Assembly: GCF_030540765.1 (NCBI RefSeq)
Contig: NZ_JAUOEL010000006.1
Coordinates: 310,001 to 374,000, forward strand
Length of the DNA stretch: 64,000 bases
Reading direction: 5' to 3'
From: Flavivirga jejuensis
Lineage (GTDB): Bacteria > Bacteroidota > Bacteroidia > Flavobacteriales > Flavobacteriaceae
The position numbers were made by a program, and so were the translations under genes. Shown piece by piece: positions 17,801 to 23,938 of this stretch. Position 1 is the first letter of the stretch; the number at the start of each line of letters is the position of its first letter. The notes under the pieces are model-generated. The model searched no databases. It saw only the letters and a list, made by a program, of their open reading frames with translations, and was not told the origin of the DNA.

Positions 17801-18645
17801 TAATTAAATGTTATTTTATTATTTATCCCTGGAGGGTTTATTTCTTTTAATAACCAACTAGTTACAGCTTCTGAGTCTTCATTGTACTCATAATGTTCGT
17901 CATTATTATTAAGATTATCCGAATTTCCAAACGTATACAATACGCCATCTTCATCGGTAACCTCAAAAGAATTAAATCTTCCGTAGGAATCTATTTCTAA
18001 GACATCTATTTTAATGGAAGATTCTGGAATTGTAGTTGCTTTTAATTCGTTACCTATCCACTCCAAAATAAAGGTGGCATTTACATTAGGAAGGTGTATT
18101 GTGAAAATATCGTTTTGTCCGTCTGCTGGGGCTGAACTATGTGGGGTAGAGGCTCCAAACATACCGTCTTGGAGTTTACGTGGTGTAATTTTGTATAAAT
18201 ATTCAAAATAAGAATCAGGCACAAAATTAACATCATTTTTTAGTGCACTTATTTCTGCGTTCTCGGCTTGCCAATCATAACTACCTAGAGGTCTAATGTC
18301 GTTGGTAGGGAATTCATCATCTGGTCTCCCCATAACAGTTCGTGTAATCTTAAATCCAGGAAACATCGACCAACCAAAACCTATAGACCCCATTACTTCA
18401 TCTACCTTAATACCAGAGGAGTGATAGCTTAAACTAAATGGAATACTTACGCCAGCAGCATTCATAGTATACAAAGGGATATTTATTTGAGGGATACCTG
18501 TAGCGTAAGATACAGGATAGCCTAAATACTTTTGAAATTGTGCAGATACAGGATCTGGTGGTACCACATTTGGGTAAGAGTCTTGGGCTATACCATTTTC
18601 AAAAGCTAGAGAAAAAATTAACAAGAACAATAATCGCATATTCAT
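14854..18645 (-). CDS. Large secreted YD-repeat protein with choice-of-anchor D-like C-terminus
   Basis: 1263 residues with a signal peptide (MNMRLLFLLIFSLAFENGIAQ). The N-terminal region reads YPVSYATGIPQINIPLYTM and SYHSSGIKVDEVMGSIGFGWS. This is the SpvB/TcB-like opening found in Bacteroidota Rhs partners. YD-like repeats run through the middle, ending in SYIWGYDKQYPIAKIENADY at about 890-910. A short Gly-rich linker (CGGG) follows. From about 1028 the sequence is an ASH / choice-of-anchor D-like beta domain (FVIENTT, ISFKPTAVTTYSGIADI, IEVYNTGTSTLTLS). It has no Rhs-core end and no toxin tail. It is first in an operon with the lipocalin-like and 2083-aa proteins. It may form a shell with, or accompany, the second Rhs protein. 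Confidence 0.85.
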   Translation of the reverse strand: MNMRLLFLLIFSLAFENGIAQDSYPNVVPPDPVSAQFQKYLGYPVSYATGIPQINIPLYTMNAAGVSIPFSLSYHSSGIKVDEVMGSIGFGWSMFPGFKITRTVMGRPDDEFPTNDIRPLGSYDWQAENAEISALKNDVNFVPDSYFEYLYKITPRKLQDGMFGASTPHSSAPADGQNDIFTIHLPNVNATFILEWIGNELKATTIPESSIKIDVLEIDSYGRFNSFEVTDEDGVLYTFGNSDNLNNNDEHYEYNEDSEAVTSWLLKEINPPGINNKITFNYNAPFNVSYQADLSPTIGFVDEIFGNSIYYDGFDHSVNLNANPPPVTYNSTIYFPQIFSIKSISNITYETGESISFNYSTITNLYDALDNITFKNRDNTTVKTVDFERVNKQLKKLTVSGEGAYEFSYDEQDISDPAGRFIGRDYLGLFNGNFSSISAVPEMYIYFDSYTTNGLTPKKIGHLNPVFDPVKSQARILKNIIYPTGGQTSFEYEPNVYETVTEGVVCGMGLRIKKIDTHDPVSNKTLTKSYKYGQNESGIGNSTLPNIGLGGQSDYANAYITQRTALNETTGMTNTGGSYRYRTISPYAKTNITTEPIIWYDQVTEYSNGGKTIFDYEFTSSEYLVHLDGSTPTNSLDSKSTPIFFPDVFRNIGSAPRLIRQEIKDSNDNTLKLIENNYSDNLRLVRNIFSRVSVWLEGVSGLPESLLNTISILPNSPLYTYVGKYGFLKADNYWLELKDNRLTSTKQTDYRDGEEIVNETTFVYDNTYTFNLKSKTVTTSDGGTLTEKYYYPVGDAIPDRTNLTTDQENMVNTFAASKNYHGRVIEKEVYKNNTLLNKELYGYKDWGNTIYKLENVYTKKGPSGFQSLYTIEDYDDKGNILDVSKEDGTHASYIWGYDKQYPIAKIENADYSDIASALSISPTTLETYDESNMSIINGLRTNASMENSMITTYTYKPLVGITSVTDSKDYTVNYNYNADNKLESIKDDEGKVISDYEYHYIPYGTYDPIPVPAYSGDLNCGGGQTLLGDNAPYGTYSITPSSHDFLLSDVGSTNTMTFVIENTTPAVYLGSTLTISAINLPNGFEFANTSSTPPFTVTRGTPKNIQISFKPTAVTTYSGIADISGASGPNLQLSGEGRAASNTGTRIIDIRYNGASINSLDFGTIYNNGTTEEESAFRTIEVYNTGTSTLTLSNANNNNSLIFISNYGFPYTIAPGAYISFEIEFILSNNNSYPESQSAVFSFISDKTGGNNGLLFSGIIDEY

Positions 18646-18706
18646 AAGTCATTAATTTATGGTTTGTAATGTGCTCATAAAGTTCTGAAATTTTTGTAAG
18701 AAAAGG

Positions 18707-18819
18707 CTAAGGTTTCGCCTTAGGATTAGTAAGGGAAAAACCTTTTTTTTGTAAGGTAAAATATTGATAATTAATGATTTTGACTCGTTTTCCCTTATTA
18801 TAAATAAGGTAAAACCTTA
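18707..18819. promoter_or_regulatory. Three TAAGG-N5/6-CCTT inverted boxes
   Basis: TAAGG-TTTCG-CCTTA at 18708-18722, TAAGG-GAAAAA-CCTT at 18730-18744, TAAGG-TAAAA-CCTTA at 18805-18819. A further CCTTAT/ATAAGG palindrome lies at 18794-18809. They are 60-175 bp upstream of the 1263-aa gene start, and could be operator sites for the Rhs operon or RNA hairpins in its leader. Confidence 0.4.
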
Positions 18820-19095
18820 GTTTAAGATAAAAACAAATAAAACGCTATGCATATTAACTTAAAGGCATGGATAAAAAACAAAAAAGCTTTCTAATTATGA
18901 TAATTCTGGACAGCTTGGAGTAACCGAAATGTTTGGAGCTATTTTTTTATGTTAATAGAAAGGCTAAAAAAATTATAATTACTACTATTATCTGGTAACA
19001 TATCAAAAAAGAAATATTTGGATGGGATACATTATTTCTATTACTCCTATTGTCATTATTTTTGTAATATCTATGTACTTTGTAAGTATATAAAT

Positions 19096-19137
19096 AAACC
19101 AATTTAGACAGTTTATTAATTGAATAATTAGTAAATA
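19096..19137 (+). repeat. Relic of the tandem-block spacer
   Basis: 39 of 42 bases match 4031-4072 (AAACCAATTTTGACAATTTA onwards) and 4822-4863, more than 14 kb away. This shows that the block spacer is a dispersed element. Confidence 0.75.
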
Positions 19138-19236
19138 TTTAATTATAAGCAAACATCCCCCTCAACAAAGAAATATTTAGTATTTCGGTATTGTTTTTGT
19201 GACTTCCTCTGCATATTAACATTTAAATCTATAATT

Positions 19237-19794
19237 ATGAGGCATTCAAAACTAATTCCTGAAGTAAATGCAGGATCTATGGCAGACATCGCATTTCTAT
19301 TACTTATCTTTTTTCTTGTAACCGCGACGATATCTTCTGATGAAGGCATTAATAGGTTACTACCTAAGGACTGCCCTCCTGAAGTGAATTGCACCACCCC
19401 TATAAATGAACGTAACATCCTTCGTATTGTAATAAACAATAATGATGACATCATGATAGAAAACGATGTTATTCCTCTTGCTGAATTAAAGGAGATTGCT
19501 AAAAGCTTTTTAGACAATAATGGAGACGGTAGTTGTAATTATTGTAATGGTACAAAAAGCTCAAACGCATCCGATAATCCTAAAGCGGCAGTAGTGTCCT
19601 TACAAAACAGCAAACAAACGAGCTACAAACAATTTATTGCTGTACAAAACGAACTAACAAAGTCGTATTATGAATTAAGAAACACCTATAGTTTAAATGT
19701 ACTAAAAAAGCCTTCTGATAAACTATCGAAAGAAGAGTTAAAACAAGTTAAAGATGCCTATCCTTTTATACTTCCGGAAGCTGAAACAAAATAA
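19237..19794 (+). CDS. exbD: ExbD/TolR-family proton-channel protein, orphan
   Basis: 185 residues. A short cytoplasmic N-terminus (MRHSKLIPEVNAGS) leads into one transmembrane helix, MADIAFLLLIFFLVTATI. This carries the conserved aspartate D17 that ExbD/TolR proteins need for proton-driven work. The periplasmic part contains the usual RNILRIVINNNDDI strand. It also has two cysteine pairs (CPPEVNC and CNYC) and ends in a long helical tail. ExbD works with the ExbB channel and TonB to energise outer-membrane receptors. No exbB or tonB lies nearby, so the partner must be encoded elsewhere. It stands alone behind the long intergenic region. Confidence 0.85.
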   Translation: MRHSKLIPEVNAGSMADIAFLLLIFFLVTATISSDEGINRLLPKDCPPEVNCTTPINERNILRIVINNNDDIMIENDVIPLAELKEIAKSFLDNNGDGSCNYCNGTKSSNASDNPKAAVVSLQNSKQTSYKQFIAVQNELTKSYYELRNTYSLNVLKKPSDKLSKEELKQVKDAYPFILPEAETK

Positions 19795-19879
19795 TAAGGT
19801 CTAAAATCTATTGTCCTATGTTTGTAAAAGGTTAGTTCGTTCAGAATGAAATGAAGAGTTTATTTAAATATAATCGTTC

Positions 19880-20299
19880 TCACTCCTTTAGTATACCATA
19901 AGAGATAATCACCTCTCTTCTGCCCCAATTTCTTGCAGCTTTAATATCCGTTCCCATATAAATGTCTATATGTTTTTTCCAACGTGCATTCATTTTATCT
20001 TTAACCAAGTAAATACTATCAAAGCCTTCAATTTTAACAGGTGTGTTATGCTTTAGCCCCATTTTAAGCAAATCTCTGGATACTGCAATACATGACATCC
20101 CAGGACTTAAACTATCTCCAAAGGCTGTTATACTTGGATTAGAATTTGTTTGATATGCTAATGAGTTATAAGCTGATGCCGTAACAGTTATAGTATGCCA
20201 ATCATAAATATCTACTTCTTTTTTTTCCTCCTTTTTACAATGAAAAAAGGTCAAAATGATAATTAATATGAAACATTTTTTTCTGAATATAGAAATCAT
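19880..20299 (-). CDS. 3D-domain (double-psi beta-barrel) lipoprotein
   Basis: 139 residues. The signal peptide has a lipobox before C21 (LTFFHC-KK), so it is a lipoprotein. After a charged linker the mature part is a compact 3D domain: VTASAYNS near the start, GDSLSPGMSCIAVSRDL, and the Asp-containing end NARWKKHIDIYMGTDIKAARNWGRR. The 3D domain is related to MltA and RlpA and is found in cell-wall-active proteins, so a peptidoglycan role is plausible. It is the last gene of the sulfite operon direction, 29 nt after the hydroxylase, and may simply be read through from it. Confidence 0.8.
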   Translation of the reverse strand: MISIFRKKCFILIIILTFFHCKKEEKKEVDIYDWHTITVTASAYNSLAYQTNSNPSITAFGDSLSPGMSCIAVSRDLLKMGLKHNTPVKIEGFDSIYLVKDKMNARWKKHIDIYMGTDIKAARNWGRREVIISYGILKE

Positions 20300-20328
20300 G
20301 AAGCAAAAGTTTTAACAAAAGCACTATA

Positions 20329-21204
20329 CTAGTCGTTTCTTCTAAACCCGTAAAGCAACTGTGCCAAAAAGCTTTTTGGCATTTTGGTATCGTCGGAATA
20401 CCCCAAAGCTAATTTTCCACTGGCTTCTGGGATGTAATTTGTTTTAAAAATATAATCCCAAAGACTTAAACTAATCCCAAAATTAACACCATGATGGCGT
20501 TCTTTTGGCAACGTATATGCATGATGATACAAATGCATAACGGGATTGTTAAATATATATTTTAAAGGACCATAAGTGAGCTTGATATTAGCATGATTTA
20601 AATGACCAATGGTAATGGCTATAAAATGTACTATAAAAGCTTGCTCTGGCTCAAAACCACCAAGCAGCATCACTGCGAATATTTTAAGTGGTTTATAAAA
20701 CACATTTTCCATCCAATGGTAACGTAAATGAGCCGCAAAGCCCATTTCTTTAACAGAATGATGTACTTTATGAAAACGCCATAAAAAATGATATCTATGT
20801 AATAATACATGTGTAAACCACTGTACAAAATCTAATACTAAAAAGAATATTAATAATTGCCCCCATACTGGTAACGCTTTTATATCTATTAGAGCGACAG
20901 ATTTCATGCTAATACCTACACTTAAAAAAAGTTGTTCTATAATCGCATAAACGCCACTAATAATAATTGCAAACAAAAAAAAATTAAAGAACATATAAAC
21001 AGCATCTATCCAAAACCCTTTCCTGAAAACAGCTTGTTCTTTTCTCCATGGAAACAGGATTTCTAAAAGCCAAACTGCTAAAGATATAACTATTAAACCC
21101 CAGAAATAATTAGTATACCAAGGCACTTCGAAAAGAATAGATTTCCATGTCCAGTCAATGGTTCCAAAAAAGGCGTTTTTAAACGCTTCCGTATAATTAT
21201 TCAT
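20329..21204 (-). CDS. Sterol desaturase / fatty acid hydroxylase superfamily membrane protein
   Basis: 291 residues. Several membrane helices lie in the first ~130 residues (e.g. GLIVISLAVWLLEILF, LLIFFLVLDFVQWF). They are followed by the histidine clusters of the di-iron hydroxylase superfamily: HVLLHR, FHKVHHS, HLRYH, HLNHAN, and MHLYHH with HHGVNFG. Family members hydroxylate or desaturate lipids in the membrane. It starts 1 nt after the rhodanese gene, so it is translationally linked to the sulfite oxidation genes. A link between sulfite and lipid hydroxylation, for example sulfonolipids, is possible but unproven. Substrate unknown. Confidence 0.88.
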   Translation of the reverse strand: MNNYTEAFKNAFFGTIDWTWKSILFEVPWYTNYFWGLIVISLAVWLLEILFPWRKEQAVFRKGFWIDAVYMFFNFFLFAIIISGVYAIIEQLFLSVGISMKSVALIDIKALPVWGQLLIFFLVLDFVQWFTHVLLHRYHFLWRFHKVHHSVKEMGFAAHLRYHWMENVFYKPLKIFAVMLLGGFEPEQAFIVHFIAITIGHLNHANIKLTYGPLKYIFNNPVMHLYHHAYTLPKERHHGVNFGISLSLWDYIFKTNYIPEASGKLALGYSDDTKMPKSFLAQLLYGFRRND

Positions 21205-21205
21205 T

Positions 21206-22174
21206 TTATTTAAATATGGTTGTTAAACGATCTTCCTCTATTGGTAAATCTTTATAATAACTCCACTCAACCCAAGAACCATCATAATTTTTTACATTTT
21301 TAAAACCCAATAATTCTGTTAAAACAAAGGTTGTATGTGCCGACCTTACTCCAGAATGACAATATACATAAATAGCTTTTTCTTTTGTAATTCCATGTTG
21401 TTTGTACAACTCTAAGAGCTCTTTATAAGGCTTGAATTTTTTATTACCATTATAGTCAATGGCGTGAACCCAATCTATTAATATACTATTAGGAATATGC
21501 CCTGCTCTACTCGCTCCTTTTTTTTGACGTTTTCCTGAAAACTCATTAACTGTTCTTGTATCCAAAATAACGCTATTAGAACTGCTATTTGTAACAGATT
21601 TCATTTCCTCTAAACTAGCATATAAAGATGTATTTGTATTGTTCAGAAACTTAAAATGTGAAGGGCTATATACAGTAACGTCAGTCGTTACAGCTCCTTT
21701 TATAGATTTCCATTGTGTAAATCCGCCATTCAATATTTTAACATGATCAAAACCATAATTTTTAAGAACCCACCATAGTCGTAAAGCGTTACATGCACCA
21801 GAATCATCATAAATTATAAGTTCGTCTTTAGTTTTAATTCCTAAGCTACTAAACAAATTTTCTATTTGATTTTTAGAAGCCATAATACCTTCATAAGGAA
21901 ATGAAGAATCTTCAATATCTGTTCTCCAAATATTTATGGCATTAGGTATGTGTTCTTTAAAAAATGCCGCAGGTCTCCTAAAGTCAATTAACTTAACATT
22001 GGAATCTGTATTTAAAACTTTTAAATCTTCACATTCAATTAAATGATTTTTACTGTTGTATCTGGTATCAATATTCACAGCCTTTTTTGGAATACGCTCC
22101 TTTTTTGCTTTTGATTTTTTTTTACAAGAGCTAAAGCACACCAATAGAGTTAATACACTAATTCTCCAGATCAT
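21206..22174 (-). CDS. Periplasmic lipoprotein sulfurtransferase, two rhodanese domains
   Basis: 322 residues from the ATG at 22174; an in-frame TTG 9 nt upstream is less likely. Lipoprotein signal LLVCFSSC-KKK. Two rhodanese domains are present: an inactive N-terminal one (~45-160, LIDFRRPAAFFKEHIPNAINIW) and a catalytic one (~185-315). The latter has the CHSGVRS loop, whose cysteine is about residue 272. This layout is that of thiosulfate/3-mercaptopyruvate sulfurtransferases. Being exported and co-encoded with a sulfite dehydrogenase, it probably splits thiosulfate into sulfane sulfur and sulfite, which SorAB would then oxidise. The start overlaps the cytochrome gene by 17 nt. Confidence 0.85.
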   Translation of the reverse strand: MIWRISVLTLLVCFSSCKKKSKAKKERIPKKAVNIDTRYNSKNHLIECEDLKVLNTDSNVKLIDFRRPAAFFKEHIPNAINIWRTDIEDSSFPYEGIMASKNQIENLFSSLGIKTKDELIIYDDSGACNALRLWWVLKNYGFDHVKILNGGFTQWKSIKGAVTTDVTVYSPSHFKFLNNTNTSLYASLEEMKSVTNSSSNSVILDTRTVNEFSGKRQKKGASRAGHIPNSILIDWVHAIDYNGNKKFKPYKELLELYKQHGITKEKAIYVYCHSGVRSAHTTFVLTELLGFKNVKNYDGSWVEWSYYKDLPIEEDRLTTIFK

Positions 22175-22625
22175 ACCATTCAATTTTTGTTAATACTTCT
22201 CGCCTTCCTTTTTTACTGGGAGCGTAATTTTTTGCCAGATAATTAACTATAATATCTTCGTTGTTACCTAAGTCCCAAAGGTTTTGAGTTTCCTGCATCC
22301 AGCGTATAATACTTATCCAGCCATCTTTAGTGGCTCTATTTTGCGTAACCAATTTTGCTGAATGACATGGTGTACAGTTTACTATAACGATTGAAAGTCC
22401 TTCATCATCTTTAAAACCTGTAGCCACATGAATGCCATTTTTAATAACGTCTGGATTTTTGGTCTCAACATATGTTTCGGTTATGTTTTCATCATTAAAT
22501 GAAAGAAATGACGGGTTTATCATTTTGTAAATCAACCCACCTAAACCAACAATTAACAATCCAAAAAATAGCGTTAGTGTTAAATAAATGCGCTTTGCGT
22601 TATTTCTAAACTTCTTATCATTCAT
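22158..22625 (-). CDS. sorB: Monohaem c-type cytochrome, SorB-like sulfite dehydrogenase subunit
   Basis: 155 residues. One N-terminal membrane anchor (~11-36, IYLTLTLFFGLLIVGLGGLIY) is followed by a periplasmic domain with one haem c site, C84-T-P-C87-H88. A candidate axial methionine is in SIIRWMQETQNLWDLG (M110). It starts directly after the stop of the molybdenum subunit (no gap). This arrangement and size fit the SorB electron-accepting subunit of SorAB-type sulfite dehydrogenases, here membrane-anchored. The anchor would deliver electrons near the respiratory chain. The symbol is by analogy. Confidence 0.82.
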   Translation of the reverse strand: MNDKKFRNNAKRIYLTLTLFFGLLIVGLGGLIYKMINPSFLSFNDENITETYVETKNPDVIKNGIHVATGFKDDEGLSIVIVNCTPCHSAKLVTQNRATKDGWISIIRWMQETQNLWDLGNNEDIIVNYLAKNYAPSKKGRREVLTKIEWYDLEN

Positions 22626-23846
22626 TTATTTAACTTTAACAGCAATTCTATGGCAAGCATTATTTAAATAGCCTTTTGGATTCCATCCAGGTAATAACAT
22701 AGGTTGACTAGATCCTTCTGTGTCTGTTGCTCTGACCCAAATCTCGTAATATCCTTTCTTTGGAAAGTTAACTGTACTGCTAAAATGTTGCCATGCTAAA
22801 CGATTTACAGGGGGGGCTATCTCACATAGATGCCATGTAGCTCCAAAATCTATAGAATATGCCATTTTCTGAACTTCTAATTCACCAGCCCAGGCATGTC
22901 CGCGAATGTTTAATGTGTTCCCTTCACTAATCATAGCTCCAGACTTAGGATATGTAATTAAAGATTTTACAGGCATACTTTCTATAATGCACATGGCGTC
23001 ATCTTTCACCTTTTCTCCATGAGCTACTGGGTGGCAAGGCACTCTATATGCAGGTGCTTTCATTTTTGTACCATCATGCACCTTATTTCTAATACTAATC
23101 CTGTTTACCCATTTCCCCGAAGCAGACGCAGGCCAGCCACCAGCTACCAATCGTAATGGGTATCCATGAGCTAAAGGAATAGCTTCGCCATTCATTTTAA
23201 AAGCAAGCAACGTTTCTTCTTGATAGGCTTTATGCATAGGAACCCCTCTGGATATTGGCTCTTTATCTGGATCGCCACTTAAATGTGTATCGGCAGCATG
23301 ATATCCAATATAAACAGCGGTATCTTTAATCCCTACATCTTTAAGAACATCTTTTAATCTAACTCCTGTCCATTCGGCACAAGAAACGGCACCAACTGTC
23401 CATTGATTTCCTTTTGCGGGTGGATTAAACTCGCTTCTTCCATTTCCTCCACATTCTAAAGTTAATTGATATGTATGCTGTTTGAATTTAGTTTTTAAAT
23501 CTTGAAGTGTGTATGTTTTAGGTTTAAAAACTGATTCTCCGTCTATTATAAGTGTCCATTTTGATGCATCTATATTTTGAGGAATGATGCCATTGTTTCT
23601 AATAAACATGTATTTATTGGGTGTAATTTTATCGTCCAATAAATGTGCCTTTGCCTCAATATTCCAGGGTTTATCATTTAACACCGTCATCTCCTTATCC
23701 TTATTGAATAATTTATAAAGATCTGGATCTTGTTGAATAATTGGTGTATAATTTTTAGGTATTGAAGAAGAAAACACAATCTCTGTACCTATAAAAGTTG
23801 CTGTGGCACCAAGTAAGGTATTTCTAATAAATTTCCTTCTTTTCAT
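22626..23846 (-). CDS. sorA: Sulfite dehydrogenase, molybdenum subunit (SorA/SoxC-like)
   Basis: 406 residues, a molybdopterin oxidoreductase of the sulfite oxidase family. The N-terminus MKRRKFIRNTLLGATATFIG is a Tat-type signal with a twin arginine. The molybdenum ligand is C132 in LTLECGGNGR. Family motifs follow: WTGVRLKDVL, GYPLRLVAGGWPASASGKWV, and a C-terminal dimerisation domain (INIRG-like GNTLNIRGHAWAG ... YEIWVRATDTEGSSQPM). It oxidises sulfite to sulfate in the periplasm, passing electrons to the cytochrome encoded next. First gene of a tight four- to five-gene operon. A 16-bp palindrome lies 53 nt upstream. Sulfite as substrate follows from the family and neighbours. Confidence 0.9.
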   Translation of the reverse strand: MKRRKFIRNTLLGATATFIGTEIVFSSSIPKNYTPIIQQDPDLYKLFNKDKEMTVLNDKPWNIEAKAHLLDDKITPNKYMFIRNNGIIPQNIDASKWTLIIDGESVFKPKTYTLQDLKTKFKQHTYQLTLECGGNGRSEFNPPAKGNQWTVGAVSCAEWTGVRLKDVLKDVGIKDTAVYIGYHAADTHLSGDPDKEPISRGVPMHKAYQEETLLAFKMNGEAIPLAHGYPLRLVAGGWPASASGKWVNRISIRNKVHDGTKMKAPAYRVPCHPVAHGEKVKDDAMCIIESMPVKSLITYPKSGAMISEGNTLNIRGHAWAGELEVQKMAYSIDFGATWHLCEIAPPVNRLAWQHFSSTVNFPKKGYYEIWVRATDTEGSSQPMLLPGWNPKGYLNNACHRIAVKVK

Positions 23847-23898
23847 AAAATAGAGTAATTAATTTTTGCAAAAAATTACAATTTATAACTTACTAAAC

Positions 23899-23914
23899 TG
23901 TAACAAAAGTTACA
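23899..23914. promoter_or_regulatory. 16-bp palindrome upstream of the sulfite operon
   Basis: TGTAAC-AAAA-GTTACA is a perfect inverted repeat with 6-bp arms, lying between the E1 stop and the sorA start. Its form suits a dimeric regulator, such as a CRP/FNR-family protein. The regulator is unknown. Confidence 0.45.
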
Positions 23915-23938
23915 TGTTCAATAAACATTACAAGGAAA

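Larger units (their letters stand above)
18646..19236. other. Long intergenic region between divergent units
   Basis: 591 bp between the Rhs operon (leftwards) and exbD (rightwards). It holds three TAAGG-N5/6-CCTT boxes near the Rhs side, and a 42-bp relic (19096-19137) of the spacer of the tandem blocks at 4031-4072 and 4822-4863. It also has a stretch around 18850-18880 resembling 3942-3980 (GGATAAAAAAC). No convincing gene was seen. Confidence 0.7.
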
